The notes beneath the pieces are model-generated. The model saw only the letters and a list, made by a program, of their open reading frames with translations. It searched no databases and was not told the DNA's origin. Position numbers and translations under genes: made by a program. A DNA stretch of 64,000 bases from CBDEVH01 sp965243565 (GTDB taxonomy: Bacteria > Pseudomonadota > Gammaproteobacteria > Tethybacterales > Persebacteraceae), in the NCBI GenBank assembly GCA_965243565.1, contig OZ251571.1:1302001-1366000 (forward strand), in the 5' to 3' direction. Below, one piece after another: positions 44,348 through 53,691 of this stretch; the stretch's first letter is position 1, and each line of letters starts with the position of its first letter.

Positions 44348-45627
44348 TATTTTTTCCCCGGCATTTTTTTCAATAAACTGCCGTATTGTTGAGTCATTAA
44401 ATAATGTTGTACTTGATCCATAAAGTCAAGCGATACAACAACCATAATAAGGATCGATGTACCGCCAAAAATGGTGGCAATGTTCAGCGTAGTTAAAAAT
44501 GTTTCAGGTAACAAACAAATCAATGTTAGGTACAAGGCACCAATATAGGTTAAACGTGATACGATTTTTTCAAGGTGTAATGCAGTTTGCTCACCCGGGC
44601 GAATGCCTGGAATAAATGCACCACTCTTTTTGAGAGAATCAGCGTTTTCTTTGGAATTATAAATCAATGAGACAAAGAAGAAGGCAAAGAAAAATATAGT
44701 ACCTCCCAATGCCATTAAATAAAATGGCGTGCCTCTTTGCAAATAGGCTCCTAAATCTCGCACCCATTCGTGACCACCACCAAATGTAAGTATTGTTGCT
44801 GGAAAGGTGACTATGGCATAGGCAAAAATGGCAGGCATTACACCGCCCATGTTAACTTTTAACGGAAAGTACGAACTTTGCCCACCAAACATTTTATTGC
44901 CAACTTGGCGCTTGGCATAATTGAGTAAGACACGACGTTGTGCTCTTTCAACAAAAACAACGAACATTAACATACCAATAGCGGCTAATAGTACGCCTAT
45001 TACAAAAAATGGACCGTAAGCACCTACCCTCACTTGCTCAAATAATTGACCAAATGCAACAGGTACGCCAGAGACAATACTGGCAAATATAAGTAAGGAT
45101 ATACCATTGCCTATACCACGTTCGGTAATTTGCTCACCCAACCACATTAAAAATACGGCACCTGATGTCATCGCTACCATTGAGATCAATTGAAATGTTA
45201 CGCCAGGAGTTTCGACGACTCCGAAAGACTCAAGAGCAACAGTAAAACCATAGGATTGAAAAAGTGCCAATGGAACAGTTAATATTCGGGTGTATTGGTT
45301 TATTTTTCTCCGACCTGCACCGCCTTCTTTTCGAAGATCTTCAAGAAAAGGAATAGAATAAGAACCTAACATCATAATAATGGAAGAGGTAATGTAAGGG
45401 AAAATGCCCAAAGCAACAACACTAGCACGGCTTAACGCACCCCCTGAAAATAGATTGACAAAATCTAGGATGCCGCTGTTTCCACCTTCAAAAACACCTC
45501 GCAAACGCATGTAGTCCACGCCCGGAACCGGTACGTGAGAACAAATTCTAAAAACTATTAATGCTCCGATAAGAAAAAATAATCTCGATTTTAAATCGGA
45601 AAGGTTGCGTTTTTGTTCTCTATCCAT
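44347..45627 (-). CDS. secY: Preprotein translocase subunit SecY
   Basis: The 426-aa ten-helix channel subunit is slightly shorter than E. coli's (443). Marks include VPVPGVDYMRL, FSGGALSRASVVALGIFPYI, GIGNGISLLIFASI and PGIRPGEQTALHLEKIVSRL. The ATG at 45627 is used; a TTG four codons upstream is possible and neither has a ribosome site. The 64-nt gap to rplO is the widest in the superoperon. Confidence 0.97.
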   Translation of the reverse strand: MDREQKRNLSDLKSRLFFLIGALIVFRICSHVPVPGVDYMRLRGVFEGGNSGILDFVNLFSGGALSRASVVALGIFPYITSSIIMMLGSYSIPFLEDLRKEGGAGRRKINQYTRILTVPLALFQSYGFTVALESFGVVETPGVTFQLISMVAMTSGAVFLMWLGEQITERGIGNGISLLIFASIVSGVPVAFGQLFEQVRVGAYGPFFVIGVLLAAIGMLMFVVFVERAQRRVLLNYAKRQVGNKMFGGQSSYFPLKVNMGGVMPAIFAYAIVTFPATILTFGGGHEWVRDLGAYLQRGTPFYLMALGGTIFFFAFFFVSLIYNSKENADSLKKSGAFIPGIRPGEQTALHLEKIVSRLTYIGALYLTLICLLPETFLTTLNIATIFGGTSILIMVVVSLDFMDQVQHYLMTQQYGSLLKKMPGKK

Positions 45628-45691
45628 TGCAGCAATCAACAGATTTTCTAATGCGTGTATTGTAAAAAATAGAAGGAGTCATTAATCGTAT

Positions 45692-46138
45692 TTATTTGGA
45701 TTCGCTAACGACTTGACCACCTGCTTTTTCAATGGCGGCAATTGCCCCTTTGGTTGCAGGAATATTAATTAATTTAACCGCACGTTTGACTTCACCACGA
45801 CAGAAAAACTTAACCCGTTTAATGTTATGAGGAATAATACCTGTTTCAATTAAACCTTCCATGGTAATGTCGTCCATTGGTAAGTGATTTAACACGTTGA
45901 GACGAAGTTCCATAGTAACTTTTGCCAATCTTGAATTAAAGCCACGCTTAGGCACACGACGATGCAAAGGCATTTGCCCACCTTCAAAGTTGCCATCACG
46001 GCGAGCACCCGAACGGGCACGCTGGCCTTTATGTCCTTTGCCTGATGTTTTTCCGAGTCCACTGCCTATGCCACGCCCCAATCGCTTGCGCTGGCGAGTT
46101 GCAATAGATGGTAGTGTATTTAATCTCATTTCTGTCAT
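45692..46138 (-). CDS. rplO: 50S ribosomal protein L15
   Basis: The 148-aa protein has the Gly/Arg-rich N-terminal extension (RKRLGRGIGSGLGKTSGKGH, then GFEGGQMP-like GNFEGGQMPLHRRVPKRGF). It begins 4 nt after the rpsE stop, where rpmD normally intervenes. That gene is missing. Confidence 0.97.
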   Translation of the reverse strand: MTEMRLNTLPSIATRQRKRLGRGIGSGLGKTSGKGHKGQRARSGARRDGNFEGGQMPLHRRVPKRGFNSRLAKVTMELRLNVLNHLPMDDITMEGLIETGIIPHNIKRVKFFCRGEVKRAVKLINIPATKGAIAAIEKAGGQVVSESK

Positions 46139-46142
46139 CTTG

Positions 46143-46649
46143 TTAACCTATTGGGTGATATCTGTTTTCAAGTACTTCGGCTGATAATCCACGTTTAACA
46201 GCAATGTCGGATGGTGTTGTTTGTAAGTCCAAAGCATTTAATGCCGCACGTAAAATATTGTGAGGATTGGTTGACCCTATGTTTTTAGATAAGACATCAC
46301 GCACACCTGCCACATCAAATAACATACGAACAGGACCACCAGCAATAATACCAGTACCTTTTGAAGCCGGTTTAATGTAGATTTTGGAAGCACCATGCTT
46401 GCCATAAGTGGCGTGATAAACAGTATTGCCCATTAGATTGATGTCAATCATGTTCGCACGAGCAGATTCAGTTGCTTTTTGGACTGCCAATGGAACTTCG
46501 CGCGCTTTTCCTGTACCCATACCAACACGTCCTTTACCATCGCCGACAACAACGATTGCCGCAAAACGCATAATACGCCCTCCCTTAACCACTTTTGTTA
46601 CGCGGTTAATAGTTATCATCTTTTCGATTAAATCTTGCTTATTTTCCAT
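46143..46649 (-). CDS. rpsE: 30S ribosomal protein S5
   Basis: The 168-aa protein of the decoding side has RVTKVVKGGRIMRFAAIVVV, VGMGTGKAREVPLAVQKA and a C-terminal DIAVKRGLSAEVLE. Length is normal (167 in E. coli). It is followed directly by rplO with no rpmD. Confidence 0.98.
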   Translation of the reverse strand: MENKQDLIEKMITINRVTKVVKGGRIMRFAAIVVVGDGKGRVGMGTGKAREVPLAVQKATESARANMIDINLMGNTVYHATYGKHGASKIYIKPASKGTGIIAGGPVRMLFDVAGVRDVLSKNIGSTNPHNILRAALNALDLQTTPSDIAVKRGLSAEVLENRYHPIG

Positions 46650-46672
46650 GATAGTTTCTTATTTTATTAAAT

Positions 46673-47041
46673 TTAGAATAACATGCCTTCAGAACGCATC
46701 GCTTCTGCCATTTTCTTAACACGTCCAGCATAACGAAAACCGTTACGGTCAAAACCAATTTTTGTGATCTCGGATGAGTTAAGATCTTTTGCTTTTTGTG
46801 CGAGTCTACGACCAATCATTTCTGCGGCTTCTTGGTTGCCTCCGTTTTTGCAAATTCCACGGACTTCTTTCTCGGCAGTGGATGCCGATACCAATACTTT
46901 GGCTTCTGGTGATATTAACTGCACATAGGAATGTTTGTTCGACAAATAGACCACAATGCGTGATACACCTTGTTTCTGCTGTATGTAGCGTGTTTTTGCA
47001 CCACGTAATCTTCTTCGACTAATTTTTTTAACAACGCTCAT
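46673..47041 (-). CDS. rplR: 50S ribosomal protein L18
   Basis: The 122-aa 5S-rRNA-binding protein has RIVVYLSNKHSYVQLI and FDRNGFRYAGRVKKMAEAMR. Its N-terminus is basic. It overlaps rplF by 4 nt. Confidence 0.97.
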   Translation of the reverse strand: MSVVKKISRRRLRGAKTRYIQQKQGVSRIVVYLSNKHSYVQLISPEAKVLVSASTAEKEVRGICKNGGNQEAAEMIGRRLAQKAKDLNSSEITKIGFDRNGFRYAGRVKKMAEAMRSEGMLF

Positions 47042-47577
47042 TTTTTCTTTATCTCCTTAATCACAACACGTTCATCGCGATAACGAATACCTTTGCCTTT
47101 ATAAGGCTCTGGCGGACGAAAACGACGAATATCGGCAGCAACTTGTCCTACTAGCATTTTATCCGCACTTTTTAATCTGATTTCTGTTTGAGACGGCATC
47201 GTCGCCGTTACACCGTCGGGCAATGTGTGGTTAATTGGGTTAGAAAAACCCAGCTGTAAAACCAATTTGTTGCCTGTCAGTTGAGCACGATAACCCACGC
47301 CCATTAAATCAAGAATTCTTTCAATACCATTTTTTGCACCGTCCAGCATACTGTTGAGTATGCGCCAATAAGTACCGCTCATTGCTGCACTTTCTTTTGA
47401 CTCATCATTACGTGTAATATGTAAAGTGTTGTCATCCTTTTTTTCAATGCGAACACGCTTATCTTTGAATAATTTTTTGACCTCACCAGCAGGCCCTTTG
47501 ACACAGATGTTAAAACCATCAATGTCTACACTTACTCCGTCTGGAATAGCGATAGTGTTTCTTATAAACCGTGACAT
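47038..47577 (-). CDS. rplF: 50S ribosomal protein L6
   Basis: The 179-aa protein near the sarcin-ricin loop has two related domains. Its final signature is RRFRPPEPYKGKGIRYRDE. LMGVGYRAQL lies in the middle. Length is typical. Confidence 0.98.
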   Translation of the reverse strand: MSRFIRNTIAIPDGVSVDIDGFNICVKGPAGEVKKLFKDKRVRIEKKDDNTLHITRNDESKESAAMSGTYWRILNSMLDGAKNGIERILDLMGVGYRAQLTGNKLVLQLGFSNPINHTLPDGVTATMPSQTEIRLKSADKMLVGQVAADIRRFRPPEPYKGKGIRYRDERVVIKEIKKK

Positions 47578-47598
47578 GACTAACCCTCTAAATTATTA

Positions 47599-47985
47599 TT
47601 ATGATACTTCGCACAAAATTTCACCACCAACCCCTAATTCGCGGGCACGATGATCACTTATAACACCTTTAGAAGTTGATAAAACTGAAATACCTAAACC
47701 ATTTTTAACCAATGGGATGTTTTTAGCCGATGCATATCTGCGCAAACTAGGATGACTATAACGCTTTATAGTCGATATAACTGGTTTATTATCATAGTAT
47801 TTGATGTCCATTTCTATATCGCGACCATCTTGTGATACCGTATAGACACTAACATAACCTTCTTCTTTTAACACTTTTAGTATTGCTCTTTTTAAGTTGC
47901 TGTTTGAAAAGACTACTTTTTTCTTGCTTACTGCTTGCGCGTTTCTTACGCGGGTTAGCATATCAGCAATTGAATCACTCATCAT
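47599..47985 (-). CDS. rpsH: 30S ribosomal protein S8
   Basis: The 128-aa central-domain organiser has DSIADMLTRVRNAQ at the N-terminus and the C-terminal GISVLSTSKGVISDHRARE. Two tandem ATG codons (47985, 47982) make the first residue uncertain. S8 represses the spc operon in E. coli; no copy of its binding hairpin was identified. Confidence 0.98.
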   Translation of the reverse strand: MMSDSIADMLTRVRNAQAVSKKKVVFSNSNLKRAILKVLKEEGYVSVYTVSQDGRDIEMDIKYYDNKPVISTIKRYSHPSLRRYASAKNIPLVKNGLGISVLSTSKGVISDHRARELGVGGEILCEVS

Positions 47986-48007
47986 AAGTTTATTATCTCC
48001 GTCTTTC

Positions 48008-48313
48008 TTACCAACTTGATTTCATAATACCTGGAATTTCGCCATTCATTGCCATTTCTCGCAATTTGGATCTCGAAATACCAAAACGACGAAAAACACC
48101 ACGAGGCCTCCCGGTTAATGCGCAACGAATGCGCAAACGTACAGGACTGCTGTCTCTAGGTAATTTTTGCAACTGCAAAAAAGCATCCTCACGTATTCCT
48201 TGGCTGTTTTTCATATTTAGCCAGTCCTTTTTTAACTGTTCTCTGCGTTTTTGATACGCATCAACAGTTTTGGTTCTTGCTAAGTTTCTGTTAATAACTG
48301 ATTTTTTTGACAT
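48008..48313 (-). CDS. rpsN: 30S ribosomal protein S14 (zinc-independent form)
   Basis: The 101-aa long form lacks the CxxC zinc pairs. It has NRNLARTKTVDAYQKRREQL and the conserved end CALTGRPRGVFRRFGISR. It matches E. coli in length. Confidence 0.98.
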   Translation of the reverse strand: MSKKSVINRNLARTKTVDAYQKRREQLKKDWLNMKNSQGIREDAFLQLQKLPRDSSPVRLRIRCALTGRPRGVFRRFGISRSKLREMAMNGEIPGIMKSSW

Positions 48314-48330
48314 AGATTATAGTGTCCTCG

Positions 48331-48906
48331 TTATTTTTCTAACGGTTTGATCGGAAGTCCCATTTTAACCAACAAGTCATAGGCTCCTTCATCGGTGGAT
48401 GATGTGGTTGCGATGGCAATATCAAGTCCACGGAAAACATCAACGCTTTCGTATTTGACTTCGTGAAAAATTATTTGCTCACGAACACCTAAATTATAGT
48501 TTCCTTGTCCGTCGAATGAACGCGAAGGCAGACCACGAAAATCTCGTGAACGAGGCAATGCCATTGTAACCAAACGCTCAAAAAAATCATACATGCGATG
48601 ACGACGCAAGGTAACTTTACAACCAATAGGATAGCCTTCTCTGATTTTAAAACCAGCAATTGATTTTCGGGCGAGTGTTACGATGGGTTGTTGACCACTA
48701 ATTTGACGTAAATCATCAAGTGCAGCTTGCATGTGCTTTTTATCGGAAACTGCTTCACCAAGTCCCATATTAAGAACGATTTTTGAAATTCGTGGCACTT
48801 GCATCACTGATTTGATGTTTTTTTCTTTTTGGATTTGTGGCACGATTTCAGTTAGGTAACGATTTTCTAACTGCGAACGAACAGTGGTTGTTTGTACATT
48901 GCTCAT
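48331..48906 (-). CDS. rplE: 50S ribosomal protein L5
   Basis: The 191-aa 5S-rRNA protein is about 12 residues longer than E. coli's, mostly at the N-terminus (MSNVQTTTVRSQLENRY). It has KIVLNMGLGEAV, IREGYPIGCKVTLR and GNYNLGVREQIIFHEV. It overlaps rplX by 4 nt. Confidence 0.98.
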   Translation of the reverse strand: MSNVQTTTVRSQLENRYLTEIVPQIQKEKNIKSVMQVPRISKIVLNMGLGEAVSDKKHMQAALDDLRQISGQQPIVTLARKSIAGFKIREGYPIGCKVTLRRHRMYDFFERLVTMALPRSRDFRGLPSRSFDGQGNYNLGVREQIIFHEVKYESVDVFRGLDIAIATTSSTDEGAYDLLVKMGLPIKPLEK

Positions 48907-49235
48907 TTTGCCTGTCTCCTTTGACTGACATGAAATGATCTTATCTTCTTGTTGTCTTCAGAACGTGTGATTTTAACACGTGATGGTAAGTTACTCTCGG
49001 CATCAAGAACTGCAACATTAGAAACATGAATAGACGCTTCTCTTTTTATAATTCCACCCTGCTCGTTTTTTTGAGGATTAGGACGTACAAAATGGCTGAC
49101 CATATTCAAGCCGTCAACGACGACACGCTCAGGTTTGCCGTTATCACCCATAATAACTTTGCTAATTGCACCGGTTTCGCCTTTGTTGCGACCAGTCATT
49201 ACCATTACTTTATCTTTATTTCGTATTTTATTCAT
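48903..49235 (-). CDS. rplX: 50S ribosomal protein L24
   Basis: The 110-aa assembly-initiator protein has a KOW motif at the N-terminus (RNKDKVMVMTGRNKGETGAI) and KNEQGGIIKREASIHVSNV. The ATG at 49235 is chosen over a TTG two codons upstream that overlaps rplN. Confidence 0.97.
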   Translation of the reverse strand: MNKIRNKDKVMVMTGRNKGETGAISKVIMGDNGKPERVVVDGLNMVSHFVRPNPQKNEQGGIIKREASIHVSNVAVLDAESNLPSRVKITRSEDNKKIRSFHVSQRRQAK

Positions 49236-49237
49236 AA

Positions 49238-49606
49238 TCAAAATACCTCTGGTGCCAATGATACAATTTTCATAAATTTTTCGGTACGCAATTCACGAGT
49301 AACAGGACCGAATACACGTGTGCCGATAGGCTCACGACGATTGTTTAACAAAACGGCGGCATTTTTATCAAATTTTAGTTTTGAACCATCGGTGCGACGA
49401 ACACCATGAACCGTACGAACTACCACAGCATCGTAAACCTCACCTTTTTTCACACGTCCACCTGGGCTCGAAGTTTTAACGCTGACTTTAATGACATCGC
49501 CAATAGCAGCATAACGTCTTTTTGAGCCACCCAATACTTTAATACACATTAACGACCGTGCACCGCTGTTATCAGCAGCATCTAGTCTGGTTTGCATTTG
49601 AATCAT
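49238..49606 (-). CDS. rplN: 50S ribosomal protein L14
   Basis: The 122-aa protein begins MIQMQTRLDAADNSGARSLM. It carries GDVIKVSVKTSSPGGRVKKG and FGPVTRELRTEKFMKI. It is 4 nt after rpsQ. Confidence 0.98.
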   Translation of the reverse strand: MIQMQTRLDAADNSGARSLMCIKVLGGSKRRYAAIGDVIKVSVKTSSPGGRVKKGEVYDAVVVRTVHGVRRTDGSKLKFDKNAAVLLNNRREPIGTRVFGPVTRELRTEKFMKIVSLAPEVF

Positions 49607-49610
49607 AAAC

Positions 49611-49877
49611 TTAAGCTCCCTGCTCTATCTTTTTTTCTTCGACAACAATCCATGATTTTGTTTTTGAGAATCTTGGCGTCTCTTCAACAACAATCCTGTC
49701 TCCTAATTGGCATCGATTTGCTTCGTCATGTGCTTGAACATGTGAATGTACACGCATTATTTTTCCATATAAAGGGTGCTTTACTCGACGCTCAATGCGG
49801 ATACGAACTGTTTTATCAGAACGATTAGCCACAACAACCCCTTGCAATTGTCTTTTTTTCTTCACCGCTGTTTCCAT
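49611..49877 (-). CDS. rpsQ: 30S ribosomal protein S17
   Basis: The 88-aa OB-fold protein has LQGVVVANRSDKTVRIRIER, KHPLYGKIMRVHSHVQAHDE and GDRIVVEETPRFSKTKSW. All are typical of the family. Confidence 0.97.
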   Translation of the reverse strand: METAVKKKRQLQGVVVANRSDKTVRIRIERRVKHPLYGKIMRVHSHVQAHDEANRCQLGDRIVVEETPRFSKTKSWIVVEEKKIEQGA

Positions 49878-49882
49878 TATAT

Positions 49883-50086
49883 TTAAACGCTTTCTGCTTC
49901 TTTAATAATCGTTAGTAGTCGCGCAATGTCTCTTTTAGCACGACGCAACTGAGTATGATTAGGCAATGATTGAATAGCATGTTGCATACGCAAGTTAAAA
50001 AACTCACGACGCGATGCCACCAACTCTTGATTGAGTTCATCTTTAGATTTTGCACGAAAATCTGCTGTTTTTATTTTTTTTGCCAT
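49883..50086 (-). CDS. rpmC: 50S ribosomal protein L29
   Basis: The 67-aa helical protein near the tunnel exit contacts SRP and trigger factor. It has LVASRREFFNLRMQHAIQSL and HTQLRRAKRDIARLLTII. Confidence 0.95.
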   Translation of the reverse strand: MAKKIKTADFRAKSKDELNQELVASRREFFNLRMQHAIQSLPNHTQLRRAKRDIARLLTIIKEAESV

Positions 50087-50097
50087 TAATGTAATTC

Positions 50098-50514
50098 CTA
50101 GCCGTTATCTCTTCTTGATACAAATCTTGTCTTCATTGGTAATTTTGCAGCCCCTAGACGAAACGCTTCTCTGGCTACTTTTTCACTCACGCCTTCCATT
50201 TCGTAAAGCACCTTACCGGGCTTAACTTCAAAACACCAGTATTCGACATTGCCTTTACCACTACCCATACGTACCTCAGCGGGTTTTTTACTAATGGGTT
50301 TATCAGGGAAAATACGAATCCATGTCTTACCACCACGGCGGATGGATCGAACAATCGCACGACGAGCTGCCTCAATTTGACGCGATGTCAACTGCCCTCT
50401 TCCGATAGCTTTAAGACCGTATTCGCCAAAACTAACCAAAGTACCACTAGTTGCTGGGCCACGGCTACGACCTTTATGAATTTTTTTGTATTTTGTTCTT
50501 GACGGTTGTAACAT
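50098..50514 (-). CDS. rplP: 50S ribosomal protein L16
   Basis: The 138-aa protein starts MLQPSRTKYKKIHKGR at the ATG 50514; an alternative TTG two codons upstream is less likely. It has LTSRQIEAARRAIVRSIRRG, RMGSGKGNVEYW and LYEMEGVSEKVAREAF. Confidence 0.98.
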   Translation of the reverse strand: MLQPSRTKYKKIHKGRSRGPATSGTLVSFGEYGLKAIGRGQLTSRQIEAARRAIVRSIRRGGKTWIRIFPDKPISKKPAEVRMGSGKGNVEYWCFEVKPGKVLYEMEGVSEKVAREAFRLGAAKLPMKTRFVSRRDNG

Positions 50515-50526
50515 AACCAATTATCC

Positions 50527-51267
50527 CTATACTGATACAGTTACAGCGTTAGTATCACTCGCCTTTTCGGCGGGAGTGGTTGGCTGCTCTTCTGTTTTAT
50601 TTTCATCAACAATAGTATATTTTGCTTTTTTCTTGCGTCCAGGAATATCGCCTTTTGATATCCAAACTTTGACACCCACAACACCCATTGCAGTGTGTGC
50701 TTCGGCAAAACCATAATCAATATCGTTTTTAAGTGTGTGCAATGGTACACGTCCTTCACGATACCATTCGGTACGCGCGATTTCGATGCCATTGAGTCGA
50801 CCTCCACTCATAATTTTTATACCATCAACTTTAAGACGCATAGCATTGGCCAATGCACGACGCATCGCACGACGAAACATAATGCGATTTTCTAGTTGGG
50901 TAGCAATATTCTGTGCAACTAATTTTGCATCGATTTCGGGTTGTTTAATGTCTTGTAAAACAACGGTTACATCATTTAGCTCGTACATTTTGCGTAATTT
51001 AGCACGTAGGCTCTCAATGCCTTCACCTTTTTTACCGATGACAACGCCGGGACGAGCCGAAAAGATAGTAAAACTGACACTATTCATTTTACGTCCGATT
51101 TCGATTTTACTAATTAAGGCTTGTGCGTATTTTTTCTCGACATAGCGTCTTGCATTGGCATCTTTGATAACCATAACCGAAAAAGCACGCCCCTTAGCAT
51201 ACCAACGGGATTTCCAATCCCTGCGTATCGCTAAACGAAAACCAATTGGATTTATTTTTTGTCCCAT
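50527..51267 (-). CDS. rpsC: 30S ribosomal protein S3
   Basis: The 246-aa protein of the mRNA entry site has the KH domain motif ARPGVVIGKKGEGIESLRAK. It begins MGQKINPIGFRLAIRRDWKS. The C-terminal 15 residues extend past the usual end with an acidic/Thr-rich tail (EEQPTTPAEKASD). Confidence 0.98.
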   Translation of the reverse strand: MGQKINPIGFRLAIRRDWKSRWYAKGRAFSVMVIKDANARRYVEKKYAQALISKIEIGRKMNSVSFTIFSARPGVVIGKKGEGIESLRAKLRKMYELNDVTVVLQDIKQPEIDAKLVAQNIATQLENRIMFRRAMRRALANAMRLKVDGIKIMSGGRLNGIEIARTEWYREGRVPLHTLKNDIDYGFAEAHTAMGVVGVKVWISKGDIPGRKKKAKYTIVDENKTEEQPTTPAEKASDTNAVTVSV

Positions 51268-51641
51268 TACTTCCCTCTCTTCTTCGACTTAACATCACCT
51301 AATTCAACAAGAATATGACAACGTTGTTTGGTAATACGACTCACTCTGCCTCGTGCTCCAAAACGGATGCGACGCATATGCTGTCCATCTGATACCTCTA
51401 TGCGTTGTACATACAATGTATCAATATCTGCTTGTGATTTATCTTCAGCATTGGCAATAGCGGAGTTTAATAACTTTTCAATTAACGCACTTGCTTTTTT
51501 TTGTGAAAAATGCAAACGCTCTAACGCCGCTCCAATTGATAGACCACGAATTGTATCTGCCACCAATCGACCTTTTTGTGGTGATAAACTGGCATTTTTA
51601 TGCAATGCGCGAGAAATTACCATTTGTCCTATATCTGCCAT
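51267..51641 (-). CDS. rplV: 50S ribosomal protein L22
   Basis: The 124-aa tunnel protein begins at an ATG at 51641 (MADIGQMVISRALHKNASLS); the open frame extends upstream into rpsS but that part has no family match. It has KGRLVADTIRGLSI and the conserved tunnel-loop region MRRIRFGARGRVSRITK. It shares one base with rpsC. Confidence 0.97.
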   Translation of the reverse strand: MADIGQMVISRALHKNASLSPQKGRLVADTIRGLSIGAALERLHFSQKKASALIEKLLNSAIANAEDKSQADIDTLYVQRIEVSDGQHMRRIRFGARGRVSRITKQRCHILVELGDVKSKKRGK

Positions 51642-51651
51642 AAAATTCTTT

Positions 51652-51930
51652 CTATCTCTTGGATGATTTATCGCCAGCTTGATGGCCTCTAAATGTGCGA
51701 GTTGGTGAAAATTCTCCCAAACGATGTCCAACCATATTTTCAGAAATGTAAACAGGCATATGAACTTTACCGTTATGCACACTGATTGTTAAGCCAACAA
51801 ACTCAGGCGTAATCATTGAACGACGCGACCATGTTTTAATGGGACGTTTATCACGTGTCTGTTGCCATTTCAAGACCTTTACCATAAGATGGTGGTCTAC
51901 CATTATTCCTTTTTTAATCGATCGAGCCAT
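51652..51930 (-). CDS. rpsS: 30S ribosomal protein S19
   Basis: The 92-aa head protein has MARSIKKGIMVDHHLMVKV, KTWSRRSMITPEFVGLTISV and HRLGEFSPTRTFRGHQAGD. Length equals that of E. coli. Confidence 0.98.
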   Translation of the reverse strand: MARSIKKGIMVDHHLMVKVLKWQQTRDKRPIKTWSRRSMITPEFVGLTISVHNGKVHMPVYISENMVGHRLGEFSPTRTFRGHQAGDKSSKR

Positions 51931-51935
51931 ATTAA

Positions 51936-52772
51936 TTACCGTTTATTCTTGGGACGACGCGTTACAATCCAACGATCCGTACGTTTGTTTGTCCGTGTTA
52001 CATAACCTTTAGAAGGCTGCCCCCAAGGACTGACTGGGATTTTATTTGATTTACTGCGACCTTCACCACCACCCATTGGGTGATCGATTGGGTTCATGAC
52101 CATACCACGAACATGAGGACGACGACCGCGCCAACGGACCGCACCTGCTTTTCCTATTTTACGCAAAAAGTGTTCGTTATTGCCAACTTCACCAATGACA
52201 GCACGGCAAGATGACAAAACACGACGAACTTCACCAGAACGCATTCTTATCATAGCGTAATCGCCGTCCATGGCTAAAAATTTAGCACTGGCACCAGCAG
52301 AACGTGCCATTTGCGCACCTTTACTGGGTTGTAATTCGATACAATGCAATGAAACACCAACAGGGATACTAAATAAAGGCTTCGCATTGCCAGGTCTGAT
52401 TGGTGCTTCGATTCCGTTTTCGATTGAATCGCCAATTTTAATATTACGTGGTGCAATAATATAACGCTGCTCACCATCAGCATAAACCAATAATGCTAGA
52501 TGGGCAGTACGATTTGGATCGTACTCGATTTGACGAACAACCGCAGGAATGCCATCTTTTTGACGTTTAAAGTCAACGATGCGATAGTTCTTTTTATGAC
52601 CACCACCACGATGACGCATGGTAATACGACCATAACTATTACGACCAGCCGTTCGTTTTTTGGATTCTACCAAAGAACGATTATTCGATTTTCCTTTGTA
52701 AATATCCTCACTCTTTACCTTGACCATATTGCGCTGGCCAGGCGTTGTAGGTTTCATTTTAATAAGAGCCAT
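51936..52772 (-). CDS. rplB: 50S ribosomal protein L2
   Basis: The 278-aa peptidyl-transferase-centre protein carries GRNSYGRITMRHRGGGHKK, and near its C-terminus GMVMNPIDHPMGGGEGRSK, which contains the conserved histidine of the peptidyl-transferase region. It overlaps rplW by one base. Confidence 0.98.
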   Translation of the reverse strand: MALIKMKPTTPGQRNMVKVKSEDIYKGKSNNRSLVESKKRTAGRNSYGRITMRHRGGGHKKNYRIVDFKRQKDGIPAVVRQIEYDPNRTAHLALLVYADGEQRYIIAPRNIKIGDSIENGIEAPIRPGNAKPLFSIPVGVSLHCIELQPSKGAQMARSAGASAKFLAMDGDYAMIRMRSGEVRRVLSSCRAVIGEVGNNEHFLRKIGKAGAVRWRGRRPHVRGMVMNPIDHPMGGGEGRSKSNKIPVSPWGQPSKGYVTRTNKRTDRWIVTRRPKNKR

Positions 52773-53071
52773 TAGCGTAACTCCGAAAAATTAATATCAT
52801 GACCTTTTTGAAGCACCACATAGGCTTTTTTAATTGATGCTCGTTTACCTAAGTGTCCTTTAAAGCGTTTAACTTTTCCGCTTATTCGAACAGTACCGAC
52901 TTTATCAACCTTTACTTCAAACAACTCTTCAACGGCATCACGAATTTGTCCTTTGGTCGCCATAGGATCCACACGAAATACCACCGTCCGTAAACGGTCG
53001 CCTAAATCCGTGCTTTTTTCGGAAATAATCGGAGCCAACAAAACCGTAAATTGATTATTTACCTGCTTCAT
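52772..53071 (-). CDS. rplW: 50S ribosomal protein L23
   Basis: The 99-aa tunnel-exit protein docks trigger factor and SRP. It has LLAPIISEKSTDLGDRL, VEELFEVKVDKVGTVRISGK and the basic loop KVKRFKGHLGKRASIKKAYV. It overlaps rplD by 17 nt. Confidence 0.97.
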   Translation of the reverse strand: MKQVNNQFTVLLAPIISEKSTDLGDRLRTVVFRVDPMATKGQIRDAVEELFEVKVDKVGTVRISGKVKRFKGHLGKRASIKKAYVVLQKGHDINFSELR

Positions 53072-53690
53072 GCCATACCTCTATACTACGCAAAATTGCG
53101 CCTTCTGAAAAAATGATGTGATCTGCTTTTAGCAAATCAGTGGACAATAAGTTTGCATGTGATACCAACGATATACTGGGAACATTTTGACAGGATAAAA
53201 TAAAATCAACGTTCCAATCGACATCAACAAACAAAACACGTCCTGATAGATTCATCTCGGCTATTTTTGTCAAAAACGCTTTTGTTTTAGGACTACTAAT
53301 AGACAATTCTCTTACTGCAGAAAACCTTCCCTCACGAACCAACTTAGAAAGGATAACCGCCATACCCGCACGATACATCTTGCGGTTTATTTTTAAACTA
53401 AAGTTTTCATCAGGCATTGCTGGAAAAGCACGACCACCACCACGACGAATAGGAGTCGAAGAGTGTCCACCACGTGCACGACCTGTGCCTTTTTGACGAA
53501 ACAATTTTTTGGTGGAGTGATGAACTTGAGCACGATTTTTTTGTGCTCTTGTACCTTGACGACCACACGCCAAAGAAACATGGTTGGTCTGTTGTACCAA
53601 AGACGCAATGAAATTCTTTAAAAACAATTCGTCCGGTACGGTGATCGAACCACCGTTCTGCCCTCCAAAATCAACTATAGGCAATTCCAC
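53055..53690 (-). CDS. rplD: 50S ribosomal protein L4
   Basis: The 211-aa protein has the long basic tunnel loop (GTRAQKNRAQVHHSTKKLFR, GTGRARGGHSSTPIRRGGG). In E. coli L4 represses the S10 operon through the rpsJ leader. Here rpsJ has no leader, so that control probably does not exist in the same form. Confidence 0.97.
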   Translation of the reverse strand: MELPIVDFGGQNGGSITVPDELFLKNFIASLVQQTNHVSLACGRQGTRAQKNRAQVHHSTKKLFRQKGTGRARGGHSSTPIRRGGGRAFPAMPDENFSLKINRKMYRAGMAVILSKLVREGRFSAVRELSISSPKTKAFLTKIAEMNLSGRVLFVDVDWNVDFILSCQNVPSISLVSHANLLSTDLLKADHIIFSEGAILRSIEVWHEAGK

Positions 53691-53691
53691 G

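Noticed and set aside
51642..51782. N-terminal extension of rplV by 47 codons
   Set aside because: The extra residues overlap rpsS and have no L22 similarity; the ATG at 51641 matches family length and start.
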